DNA from: Actinobacteria bacterium UBA4719
Lineage (GTDB): Bacteria > Actinomycetota > Actinomycetes > Actinomycetales > Dermatophilaceae
Direction: 5' to 3'
Assembly: GCA_002404345.1 (NCBI GenBank)
Contig: DHJN01000025.1
Location: forward strand, 2,416-10,260
DNA length: 7,845 nucleotides
Position 1 is the stretch's first letter; each line of letters opens with the position of its first letter. This document shows positions 1 to 5,881 of the stretch, one piece after another. A program made the translations under genes and the position numbers. The notes under the pieces were generated by a model that was not told the origin of the DNA, ran no database searches, and worked only from the letters and a program-made list of their open reading frames with translations.

Positions 1-1317
1 GTCGTCATTGGCCGGGTGCGGCCAATTGTGGTGGCGTTGGCCTGGGTGGCCCAGGAAGCTCTGCGGGACACCACTCCGTTCGGCGGTTTCCCCTGGGGGC
101 GCCTGGCCTTCAGCCAGGCAGACTCGCCTCTGGCCGCTCTGGCCTCCCTCGGGGGCGCCCCTGCGGTGACCTTCGGTGTGGCGCTGGTGGGCGGACTGCT
201 CGCCGCGGGCGTTGCTCGGCTGATCCGAGGCAGTCGGCAACACGGCATACCCAGCGGGCAACACGGCATACCGAGTCGGCAACACGGCATACCTAGCGGG
301 CAACAAGGAGTAGTGAGCAGGGGCATTCTGCGGAGCGTCCTTTCAAGCGCGCCCTCCTTCGTCTGTGCCCTCGCCGTCATGCTGCTCCCGGTACTCGTCC
401 CAAGACCGACCGATGGTCCGACCGCGCGCATCCTGGCGGTCCAGGGCAACGTGCCCCGAGCCGGGTTGAACTTCAACGCCGAGCGTCGGGCCGTCCTGGA
501 CAACCACGCGAGGGCGACCCAGCGCGTGGCCGTGTCGGTGAAGGCGGGGACCCAACCCCGACCAGACCTGGCGGTGTGGCCGGAGAACGCCTCGGACATC
601 GACCCGCTGCGCAACCCCGACGCGGCTGTCGTCATCAATGCAGCTGTGGATGCCATCAAGGCACCGCTCATCCTGGGCGCCGTCCTGGAGGAGCCAACGC
701 CCAAGGTGTCCAACGCCAGCCTGATGTATCTGCCAGGCCGGGGCCTCACCGCGCGATACGTCAAGCAACACCCGGTGCCGTTCGCCGAGTACATTCCCTA
801 CCGCTCCTTCTTCCGAAACTTCAGCGACAAGGTCGATCTGGTCTACTCGGACTTCGCCGCGGGCAAGGTCGCCGGGGTGTTCCGGGTGCCAGCCCGCCAC
901 GGGGGCACGATCGCGGCCGGCACGATCATCTGCTTCGAGGTGGCCTATGACGGGCTCATTCGGGACACCGTCGACCACGGCGCGAACGTCTTGCTCGTCC
1001 AGACCAACAACGCCACGTTCGGGTTCACCGACGAGTCCGTCCAGCAGCTCGCCATCTCCCGGATCCGGGCCCTCGAGCACGGCCGCTCGATCGTGCACGT
1101 GTCCACGGTCGGGGTCAGCGCGATGATCACGCCCGACGGAACCGCCCACCAGCGCAGTACGTTGTTCACACCGGCAGTGCTTGCCGCTGATCTTCCCTTA
1201 CGCACCGATCGCACGATGGCGGACCGGGTTGGCGCCTGGCCCGAGATCCTCGCCAGCGGAAGTATTGCGATGATGTTGGTGTTGCTCGGTTTGAGGCGGT
1301 TGCGCCGTCGCCGGTAA
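1..1317 (+). CDS. lnt: Apolipoprotein N-acyltransferase (5'-truncated by window edge)
   Basis: Transfers an acyl chain from a phospholipid to the N-terminal cysteine of diacylated lipoproteins, the last step of lipoprotein maturation, at the outer face of the cytoplasmic membrane. The frame is open from base 1, so the true start lies upstream; the GTG at 16 is only the first in-frame start codon inside the window. Counting from that codon, hydrophobic segments lie near residues 46-70 and 113-129, the nitrilase-fold domain runs from about 137 to 395, and a last membrane helix lies at about 410-426 before an Arg-rich tail. The Glu-Lys-Cys catalytic triad is visible: E190 in WPEN, K250 in YVKQHPVPFAEY, C306 in ICFEVAYDG. 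The conserved stretch NNATFGFTDESVQQ and the region after it fit actinobacterial Lnt. The N-terminal helices are missing from view. Residues 74-101 are an unusual repeat loop, listed separately. ppm1 follows 34 bp downstream, and Lnt and Ppm1 are fused in mycobacteria. Confidence 0.93.
   Translation, partial: VVIGRVRPIVVALAWVAQEALRDTTPFGGFPWGRLAFSQADSPLAALASLGGAPAVTFGVALVGGLLAAGVARLIRGSRQHGIPSGQHGIPSRQHGIPSGQQGVVSRGILRSVLSSAPSFVCALAVMLLPVLVPRPTDGPTARILAVQGNVPRAGLNFNAERRAVLDNHARATQRVAVSVKAGTQPRPDLAVWPENASDIDPLRNPDAAVVINAAVDAIKAPLILGAVLEEPTPKVSNASLMYLPGRGLTARYVKQHPVPFAEYIPYRSFFRNFSDKVDLVYSDFAAGKVAGVFRVPARHGGTIAAGTIICFEVAYDGLIRDTVDHGANVLLVQTNNATFGFTDESVQQLAISRIRALEHGRSIVHVSTVGVSAMITPDGTAHQRSTLFTPAVLAADLPLRTDRTMADRVGAWPEILASGSIAMMLVLLGLRRLRRRR
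235..318 (+). repeat. Four tandem 21-bp repeats within lnt
   Basis: Four head-to-tail 21-bp units start at 235, 256, 277 and 298. The first three share the core ACGGCATACC (242-251, 263-272, 284-293); the fourth is diverged (CAACAAGGAGTAGTGAGC after its first three bases). Because 21 is a multiple of three, the array stays in frame and encodes RQHGIPS, GQHGIPS, RQHGIPS and GQQGVVS. The first base alternates c/g/c/g, so the array can also be read as two 42-bp units. It lies between two hydrophobic segments. By analogy with the E. coli Lnt topology, where the loop before the last helix preceding the nitrilase domain is inside, it is probably cytoplasmic. There are no spacers between units. Confidence 0.9.
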
Positions 1318-1337
1318 GGTCGGCGGATTCACCCCGA

Positions 1338-1347
1338 ACGAAGGACG
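1338..1347 (+). promoter_or_regulatory. Ribosome binding site of ppm1
   Basis: The purine-rich AAGGA at about 1341-1345 lies 6 bases before the ATG at 1352, which supports that start. The lnt-ppm1 gap (1318-1351) is too short to show a convincing promoter or terminator, so co-transcription is inferred. Confidence 0.6.
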
Positions 1348-1351
1348 TTCG

Positions 1352-2140
1352 ATGACACACCCGCAGGGCCGGTCCCCGATCGGCAAGGTCGTCGTGCTGA
1401 TCCCGACCTACAACGAACGCGAGAACCTCCCGTTGATCGTGTCGCGGCTTCGTGCAGCCGTGCCCGAGGCGGACGTCCTCGTCCTGGACGACAACTCCCC
1501 GGACGGTACCGGCGCCGTTGCCGATCAGCTGGCGGCCGAAGACGAACAGGTCCATGTTCTGCACCGAAAGAGCAAGGAGGGGCTCGGCGCGGCCTACCTC
1601 GCCGGGTTCGCCTGGGCACTGGACAAGGGGTATGACGTCCTGGTCGAGATGGACGCCGACGGATCCCACCAGCCCGAGCAGCTGCCGTCCCTTCTTGAGG
1701 CGCTCGCCGACGCCGATGTGGTGCTCGGCTCGCGCTGGGTGCCGGGCGGCTCGGTGGTGAACTGGCCGATCCACCGCAAGGCCCTCAGTCTCGGCGGCAA
1801 TGTCTACACCCGCATGCTTCTCGGTATGCCGATCGGCGACGCCACCGGGGGATTCCGGGCCTACCGCGCGAGCGCGCTGCGCGCTATGGACCTTCAGGAG
1901 GTCGCCTCCCAGGGATACTGCTTCCAGGTCGACCTCGTATGGCGGGCGGTACGTGGCGGCCTTCGTGTGGTCGAGGTGCCGATCACGTTTGTCGAGCGCA
2001 CGATCGGTGACTCCAAGATGAGCCAAGGCATCGTCCGGGAGTCGTTGCTGAAGATCACGATGTGGGGCGCACGGTATCGCCTAGCCCAGGCCAGGTCTCT
2101 CATCCGTAAGGAGCCAAAGTGGCACCGACTCGACGTCTAA
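1352..2140 (+). CDS. ppm1: Polyprenol monophosphomannose synthase (GT2 family)
   Basis: Transfers mannose from GDP-mannose to polyprenyl phosphate at the inner face of the membrane. The product is the mannose donor for later steps of lipomannan/lipoarabinomannan-type glycolipid synthesis and for protein O-mannosylation. The 262-residue protein has the GT2 signature of dolichol-phosphate-mannose synthases: the N-terminal strand VVLIPTYNERENLP (13-27), DDNSPDGTG (46-54), the metal-binding DAD motif at 101-103 followed by GSHQPEQLP, and the acceptor-side motifs GSRWVPGG (126-133) and GDATGGFRAY (162-171). It ends without transmembrane helices, like the soluble catalytic domain of actinobacterial Ppm1 (domain 2 of the mycobacterial fusion). 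The ATG start has a good ribosome binding site. The 3' end overlaps the next gene by 22 bp. Placement directly after lnt strongly supports the Ppm1 call over other GT2 enzymes. Confidence 0.93.
   Translation: MTHPQGRSPIGKVVVLIPTYNERENLPLIVSRLRAAVPEADVLVLDDNSPDGTGAVADQLAAEDEQVHVLHRKSKEGLGAAYLAGFAWALDKGYDVLVEMDADGSHQPEQLPSLLEALADADVVLGSRWVPGGSVVNWPIHRKALSLGGNVYTRMLLGMPIGDATGGFRAYRASALRAMDLQEVASQGYCFQVDLVWRAVRGGLRVVEVPITFVERTIGDSKMSQGIVRESLLKITMWGARYRLAQARSLIRKEPKWHRLDV
2107..2112 (+). promoter_or_regulatory. Ribosome binding site of the FxsA-family gene, inside ppm1
   Basis: TAAGGAG at 2107-2113 lies within the last codons of ppm1, with AAGGAG about 6 bases before the GTG at 2119. It decides the GTG start and makes the two genes translationally overlapping. 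Confidence 0.65.
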
Positions 2141-2565
2141 CCCGTCACGGCCGTCGGCGCCCACGGTGGGGCTGGATTGTCTTCCTCGCGCTGTTGGTCG
2201 TCCCGGTGGCCGAGATCGCCCTGATCATCGCGGTGGGCAAGGTGATCGGCGGTTGGCAGACCCTTGCGCTGTTGTTGCTGGAGTCGGCGCTGGGTGCCTA
2301 TCTGGTCAAGCGCGAAGGTCGCCGCTCCTGGCAGGCACTGCAGGGGGCGTTGAACACCGGTCAGATGCCCGGGCGTGAGCTGGCCGACGCGGCGCTCGTC
2401 CTGATCGGTGGAACCCTGTTGCTGACTCCGGGCTTCCTGACCGACATCTTTGGCTTCTTCTTCATCCTGCCGTTCACCAGGCCGATCACCCGGCGGTGGT
2501 TGCAGGGTGTGGTCGAACGCCGCCTGGTGCACAAGACGGGCATCGTGCGCGGCGAAGTCATCTAA
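2119..2565 (+). CDS. fxsA: FxsA-family membrane protein
   Basis: Small integral membrane protein of 148 residues. FxsA was named because its overexpression in E. coli relieves exclusion of phage T7 by the F plasmid; its normal role is not known. Family features seen here: a basic N-terminal tail (about 1-18), hydrophobic segments at about 19-40, 44-63 and 89-118, the GGWQTL motif (44-49) between the first two, and LLTPGFLTDIFGFFFILP (101-118), which matches the characteristic TPGFLTD...LP signature. The C-terminal tail is basic. The GTG start is chosen because of the strong AAGGAG upstream. The gene overlaps the end of ppm1 by 22 bp, so it is almost certainly in the same operon. An FxsA homologue also lies close to ppm1 in Mycobacterium tuberculosis (Rv2053c near Rv2051c), so this is a conserved actinobacterial neighbourhood. 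Confidence 0.88.
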   Translation: MAPTRRLTRHGRRRPRWGWIVFLALLVVPVAEIALIIAVGKVIGGWQTLALLLLESALGAYLVKREGRRSWQALQGALNTGQMPGRELADAALVLIGGTLLLTPGFLTDIFGFFFILPFTRPITRRWLQGVVERRLVHKTGIVRGEVI

Positions 2566-2599
2566 ACCGCGTCGGCCGATTCGCCCATACGCGCATCGG

Positions 2600-2627
2600 T
2601 GAGTCTGTCGGTGAATGTCGTTACGCT
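2600..2627 (+). promoter_or_regulatory. Possible promoter for the 88-residue gene
   Basis: In the 88-bp gap after fxsA, TACGCT at 2622-2627 fits the loose actinobacterial -10 pattern TAnnnT. It has a weak -35-like TGAGTC at 2600-2605, 16 bases upstream. Transcription starting about 7 bases after the -10 would leave a leader of roughly 20 bases before the ATG at 2654. No clear terminator follows fxsA, so read-through from the operon is equally possible. Confidence 0.25.
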
Positions 2628-2653
2628 GGCGGCAAAGCCACGAAAGGGTGCCG

Positions 2654-2920
2654 ATGTCACGACCACAGCCAGATCCTGAAGCCTTCCGCACCGACGAGGA
2701 GATCGCTCTGGAGCGCGCCAAGGGCGAGGTGTCCGATGTGCTCCTGAACATCGAGCATGCGCTCGACCGCGCCAAGCGGGCCCACAAGAACGTCACCAAG
2801 GCTGGTGTCGACAGCAACGCCGAGCTGGCCCTGGGCGAGGCGGCGGCAGGGCTGGAACGCCTGCGCAAGCGGCTGCTCCAGGACACGTACTTCGCGGGCG
2901 ACAACCTGCGCCTGATTTGA
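2654..2920 (+). CDS. Small helical protein of unknown function (88 aa)
   Basis: I do not recognise a characterised family. The ATG at 2654 is preferred over an in-frame start at 2615 because GAAAGGG (2642-2648) lies 5 bases before it. The protein has no signal peptide, membrane segment or cysteine and is therefore probably cytoplasmic. It reads as two charged, amphipathic helices (about 13-49 and 54-77) joined near GVDSN, followed by a short tail ending GDNLRLI. Heptad-like hydrophobic spacing (for example VSDVLLNIEHALDRAKRA) suggests helix-helix packing or dimerisation. It sits 88 bp after fxsA, and its TGA stop overlaps a possible TTG start of the restriction enzyme (TTGA at 2917-2920). It may be a housekeeping gene of the fxsA neighbourhood or an accessory to the downstream enzyme; the sequence does not decide between these. 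Confidence 0.75.
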   Translation: MSRPQPDPEAFRTDEEIALERAKGEVSDVLLNIEHALDRAKRAHKNVTKAGVDSNAELALGEAAAGLERLRKRLLQDTYFAGDNLRLI

Positions 2921-2937
2921 CGACTTCTGCGCCGGAT

Positions 2938-5694
2938 ATGACGGTAGTCGGGGGAGTGCCGCGCAGCGGCGAGGAGATCCAGGCTGCGCTGGCCGCGTTC
3001 GCGGGTCGTTGGAAGGGCTACCAGGGCACCGAGCGGGCCGAGGCGCAGACCTTCCTGAACGAGCTGTTCGCCTGCTACGGCACCGACCGCAACGCCGTGG
3101 GCGCCAAGCTCGAGGACTTCACCTCATCGGCGGGGTTCATGGACCTGCACTGGCCCCAGGTGTGCATCGTTGAGATGAAGCGCCCGAGCCGGGCCCGCTC
3201 CCTTTCTCATGCCCGTGAGCAGATCATGCGCTACTGGCGCGAGTCTGCGGACGAGGTCAACGACCTCCCGGCCGCTCCCTACGTCGTGCTCTGCGCGTTC
3301 CAGAGCTTCGAGGTCTGGGAACCGGGCCGATTCCCGGCGGCGCCCCGGATCAGCTTCGAGATCGAGGAGCTGCCCGACCGGTACGAGTCCCTGATGTTCC
3401 TGGCGGCGCCAACCCTCGCCCCCTCGTTCGTCGACCACTACCGCGAGCTGACCAAGGAGGCGACGGCCTCCATCGCGCTGCTCTACCAGTCACTCAAGGA
3501 CCGCAGCGCGGCGCCTGTCGACGAGATCCAGCGGTTCACCCTGCAGTGCGTCTGGTCACTGTTTGCCGAGGACCTTGGCATGCTCGACGGCTACCCGCTG
3601 CAGAACATCGTCGCCACGCTTCGCCAAGACCCGACGCGGTCCTCGGCCACCGAGATCGGTGCGCTTTTCCGTGTCCTCAACCAGAAGGGCGACCACAACC
3701 GGCAGGGAGTGCTCAAGGGCACGCGATACGTGAACGGCGAGCTCTTCGCCCAGCCCGCCGAGGTGAGCCTCAGTCAGGACGAGCTGGCACTGATCGCGAA
3801 GGCTGCTGAGCATGACTGGCGCAAGGTGGACCCGACGATCTTCGGCTCGCTGATGGAGGGCGTGCTGGGCCGGGACCGCCGCTGGGAGCTCGGCGCCCAC
3901 TACACCCACGAGGTCGACATCCTCAAGATCGTGGAGCCGACGATCGTCAGGCCGTGGCGGCAGCGGATCGACGCCTGTGCCTCGCCGGCGGCGGCCCGCA
4001 ACTTGTTGGATGAGCTGTGCTCCTTCCGGGTCCTGGATCCCGCCTGCGGTTGCGGCAACTTCCTGTATGTCGCCTACCGCGAGCTTCGCTCGCTGGAGCA
4101 CCAGCTCAAGACCCGGATCGCTACGCTCGCGGCCGAGCAGGGTCTGGCCAAGCCACCTGGCCCGTGGCCGTACTACAAGCTGTCCAACCTGCAGGGCATC
4201 GACATCGAGCGGATCGCGGTCCTCATCGCACGCGTCACGCTGTGGATGGGGCACCGGCAGATGATCGACCGCTTCGGTGAAGCCGAGCCGGTCCTGCCGC
4301 TGGTCGACCTGTCCAGCATCCGGGTTGCCGATGCGCTGCGCACGCAGTGGCCCGAGACCGATGCCATCGTCGGCAACCCGCCCTTCCTGGGTTCTCAGCA
4401 CATCCGGGGAGCGTTTGGCGACGACTATGTAACGTGGCTGAGCAAGGCTTTCGGCATCGGGGTCAAGGACTTCTGCACCTACTGGTTCCGCAAGGCGCAC
4501 GAACACCTGTTGCCCGGCCAGCGAGCCGGCCTGGTCGGGACCAACTCGATCTCGCAGAACCGCGCCCGCTCGGTGTCTCTTGAGTACATCGTCGCCAACG
4601 GTGGCACGATCACCGATGCGATCTGCAGCCAGAAATGGCCCGGCGAGGCCAAGGTCCACGTAAGCCTGGTGAACTGGGTCAACGGCAACGACGACGACAA
4701 CGGACCGTTCATCCTCGATGGTCTGGCGGTCTCGGGCATCGACTCGTCGCTGCACGTCAACGTCCCAGACGCGTGGACCCCGGCAACCCTGTTAGCCAAC
4801 AAGGGCAAGTGCTTCCAGGGCCCGATCCCCGTCGGTGCCGGCTTCATCATCTCGGAGAGCGAGGCGTCGTCGATGCTGGCCGACAGGTCGGCGGACTATG
4901 CGGATGTGGTGCGCAGGTACCTGACCGGCGAGGACATCACCGACGACCCAGCCCAACAGCCGCGACGCTGGATCATCGACTTCGGCCTTCGCACCCTGGA
5001 GCAGGCCCGGCGGTACCCGACGGCGCTCCAGCTCGTGAGAGAGCGCGTCCGTCCGGTCCGAGCAGGGAACAATCGCAAGCTGTACCGGGACGTGTGGTGG
5101 TTGTTCGGCGAGAACCGCCCCGGCATGAGGCGCGCCATCGACGGTTCGTCCCGTTACGTCACGATGATGGCGCAAGGTAAGCGCCTCTCCGCGGCATGGT
5201 CGCTGGCTTCCACGTGCCCCAGCAATCTCACCTATGTTGCAGCATTTGACGACGATTTCTCGATGGGGGTCCTTCAGTCGCGGGCGCACGTCGCGTGGGC
5301 CTGGGCGCAGGCCTCGACTCTCAAGGGTGACCTGCGGTACACCCCGACTTCCGTGTTCATGACCTTCCCGTGGGCGGGAGCGTTTGCCACTGCCGTTCAG
5401 CGCGAGGCGGTGGCCGAGGCCTGCCGACGGCTGTTGGCCCGCCGATCCGAGATCTGCCAGGGCGAGCAGATCGGTTTGACCAGGCTCTACAACGCGATGG
5501 ACGACGGTGCCTGGGCCGACCTCAGGAAGCTGCACCGGGCACTCGACGAGTCGGTCGCCGCCTGTTACGGCTGGCCCAGGTCGCTCGCCCAGGACGATGC
5601 CGAGATCGTCCGGCGACTCACCGCCCTGAACCAGGAGATCACCGAAGGCCGGCGCGCCTACGATCACTTCGGCGCGGTCGGCGACCAGACCTGA
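2938..5694 (+). CDS. MmeI-like type IIL restriction-modification enzyme
   Basis: A single chain that both methylates and cleaves DNA, protecting the host site by adenine N6 methylation and cutting unmodified (for example phage) DNA at a fixed distance. Residue numbers are from the ATG at 2938 (918 aa; MmeI itself is 919). The N-terminal PD-(D/E)xK nuclease is intact: D69, then nine residues, then E79-x-K81 in IVEMK, the same D-x9-ExK spacing as MmeI. A helical linker runs to about 300. The methyltransferase has GAHYT (319-323), motif I DPACGCGNFL (367-376) and motif IV NPPF (480-483) in GNPPFLGSQHIRG. The target-recognition region (about 595-815) contains RWIIDFG (677-683), RYTPT and FPW (810-812). 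The C-terminal region holds LTRLYNA and HRALDESVAACYGWP. The start is uncertain: ATG 2938 or TTG 2917 (925 aa, overlapping the previous stop). Neither has a clear ribosome binding site. No partner subunits are expected for this family. Confidence 0.9.
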   Translation: MTVVGGVPRSGEEIQAALAAFAGRWKGYQGTERAEAQTFLNELFACYGTDRNAVGAKLEDFTSSAGFMDLHWPQVCIVEMKRPSRARSLSHAREQIMRYWRESADEVNDLPAAPYVVLCAFQSFEVWEPGRFPAAPRISFEIEELPDRYESLMFLAAPTLAPSFVDHYRELTKEATASIALLYQSLKDRSAAPVDEIQRFTLQCVWSLFAEDLGMLDGYPLQNIVATLRQDPTRSSATEIGALFRVLNQKGDHNRQGVLKGTRYVNGELFAQPAEVSLSQDELALIAKAAEHDWRKVDPTIFGSLMEGVLGRDRRWELGAHYTHEVDILKIVEPTIVRPWRQRIDACASPAAARNLLDELCSFRVLDPACGCGNFLYVAYRELRSLEHQLKTRIATLAAEQGLAKPPGPWPYYKLSNLQGIDIERIAVLIARVTLWMGHRQMIDRFGEAEPVLPLVDLSSIRVADALRTQWPETDAIVGNPPFLGSQHIRGAFGDDYVTWLSKAFGIGVKDFCTYWFRKAHEHLLPGQRAGLVGTNSISQNRARSVSLEYIVANGGTITDAICSQKWPGEAKVHVSLVNWVNGNDDDNGPFILDGLAVSGIDSSLHVNVPDAWTPATLLANKGKCFQGPIPVGAGFIISESEASSMLADRSADYADVVRRYLTGEDITDDPAQQPRRWIIDFGLRTLEQARRYPTALQLVRERVRPVRAGNNRKLYRDVWWLFGENRPGMRRAIDGSSRYVTMMAQGKRLSAAWSLASTCPSNLTYVAAFDDDFSMGVLQSRAHVAWAWAQASTLKGDLRYTPTSVFMTFPWAGAFATAVQREAVAEACRRLLARRSEICQGEQIGLTRLYNAMDDGAWADLRKLHRALDESVAACYGWPRSLAQDDAEIVRRLTALNQEITEGRRAYDHFGAVGDQT

Positions 5695-5732
5695 GCTGCG
5701 GCGCGGCGTTCGGCTGCCCGGGCGGGTGGTCG

Positions 5733-5749
5733 CGGCGATACGGCATACC
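5733..5749 (+). repeat. Isolated near copy of the lnt repeat core
   Basis: CGGCGATACGGCATACC matches bases 235-251 of the first lnt repeat unit at 15 of 17 positions, including all ten bases of ACGGCATACC (5740-5749). It is outside any likely gene. It may be a single copy of a dispersed extragenic element. One such match by chance in a window this size cannot be excluded. Confidence 0.45.
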
Positions 5750-5829
5750 ACTCGTTCCTGCGAGGCGCTCGTCACTGCGATGAGGGGTTGACGCCCGGTG
5801 GCCAGAGCCGGGCGACGACGGTCCCGGTC

Positions 5830-5870
5830 ACGCAGGTGGGTGATGCCAGGCTGGCATCACCCACCTGCGT
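5830..5870. terminator. Bidirectional transcription terminator hairpin
   Basis: The arm at 5830-5849 and the arm at 5851-5870 are exact reverse complements, 20 bp each, around a single central G at 5850. In RNA the innermost pairs would open to form the loop, leaving about 18-19 bp. There is no T-run on either side, which is common for terminators in high-GC actinobacteria. It lies 136 bp after the restriction gene stop and 12 bp after the PxKF gene stop, so it most likely ends transcription from both convergent genes. A smaller hairpin at 5792-5814 (arms CGCCCGG/CCGGGCG) precedes it on the + strand. Confidence 0.8.
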
Positions 5871-5881
5871 CTCAGGCCGGC

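Larger units (their letters stand above)
5695..5881. other. Intergenic region between convergent genes
   Basis: About 190 bp between the stop of the restriction gene (+) and the stop of the PxKF gene (-). It holds a near copy of the lnt repeat core (5733-5749), a small 7-bp hairpin (5792-5798 with 5808-5814) and a long perfect inverted repeat (5830-5870). I see no convincing gene in it. Confidence 0.7.

Noticed and set aside
235..318. CRISPR-like direct repeats
   Set aside because: The units abut with no spacers, are in frame with lnt, and no cas genes are present.
1166..2026. Long - strand open frame (286 codons) opposite lnt and ppm1
   Set aside because: It crosses the lnt-ppm1 boundary and lies opposite two well-supported genes; its product resembles no family I know.
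2615..2653. Longer start for the 88-residue protein at 2615
   Set aside because: No ribosome binding site precedes 2615, whereas GAAAGGG sits 5 bases before the ATG at 2654; the extension would also cover the likely -10 region.
3556..4755. Long - strand open frame (399 codons) opposite the restriction enzyme gene
   Set aside because: High-GC coding DNA often leaves the antisense frame open. The translation has no recognisable motifs, while the + strand frame has intact MmeI-family motifs throughout.
2119..5694. A phage-defence pair made of FxsA (named for T7 exclusion) and the restriction enzyme
   Set aside because: FxsA overlaps ppm1 and is a conserved neighbour of it in actinobacteria without such enzymes, so it belongs to the envelope operon. 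The name reflects an overexpression effect in E. coli.
2938..5694. BREX PglX methyltransferase
   Set aside because: An N-terminal D-x9-ExK nuclease, MmeI-type C-terminal motifs and length near 919 residues fit MmeI; PglX proteins are usually larger, and no pglZ, brxC or brxL is present.
4792..5775. Long - strand open frame (327 codons) opposite the end of the restriction gene
   Set aside because: Antisense shadow of a well-supported gene, with a composition typical of such shadows.
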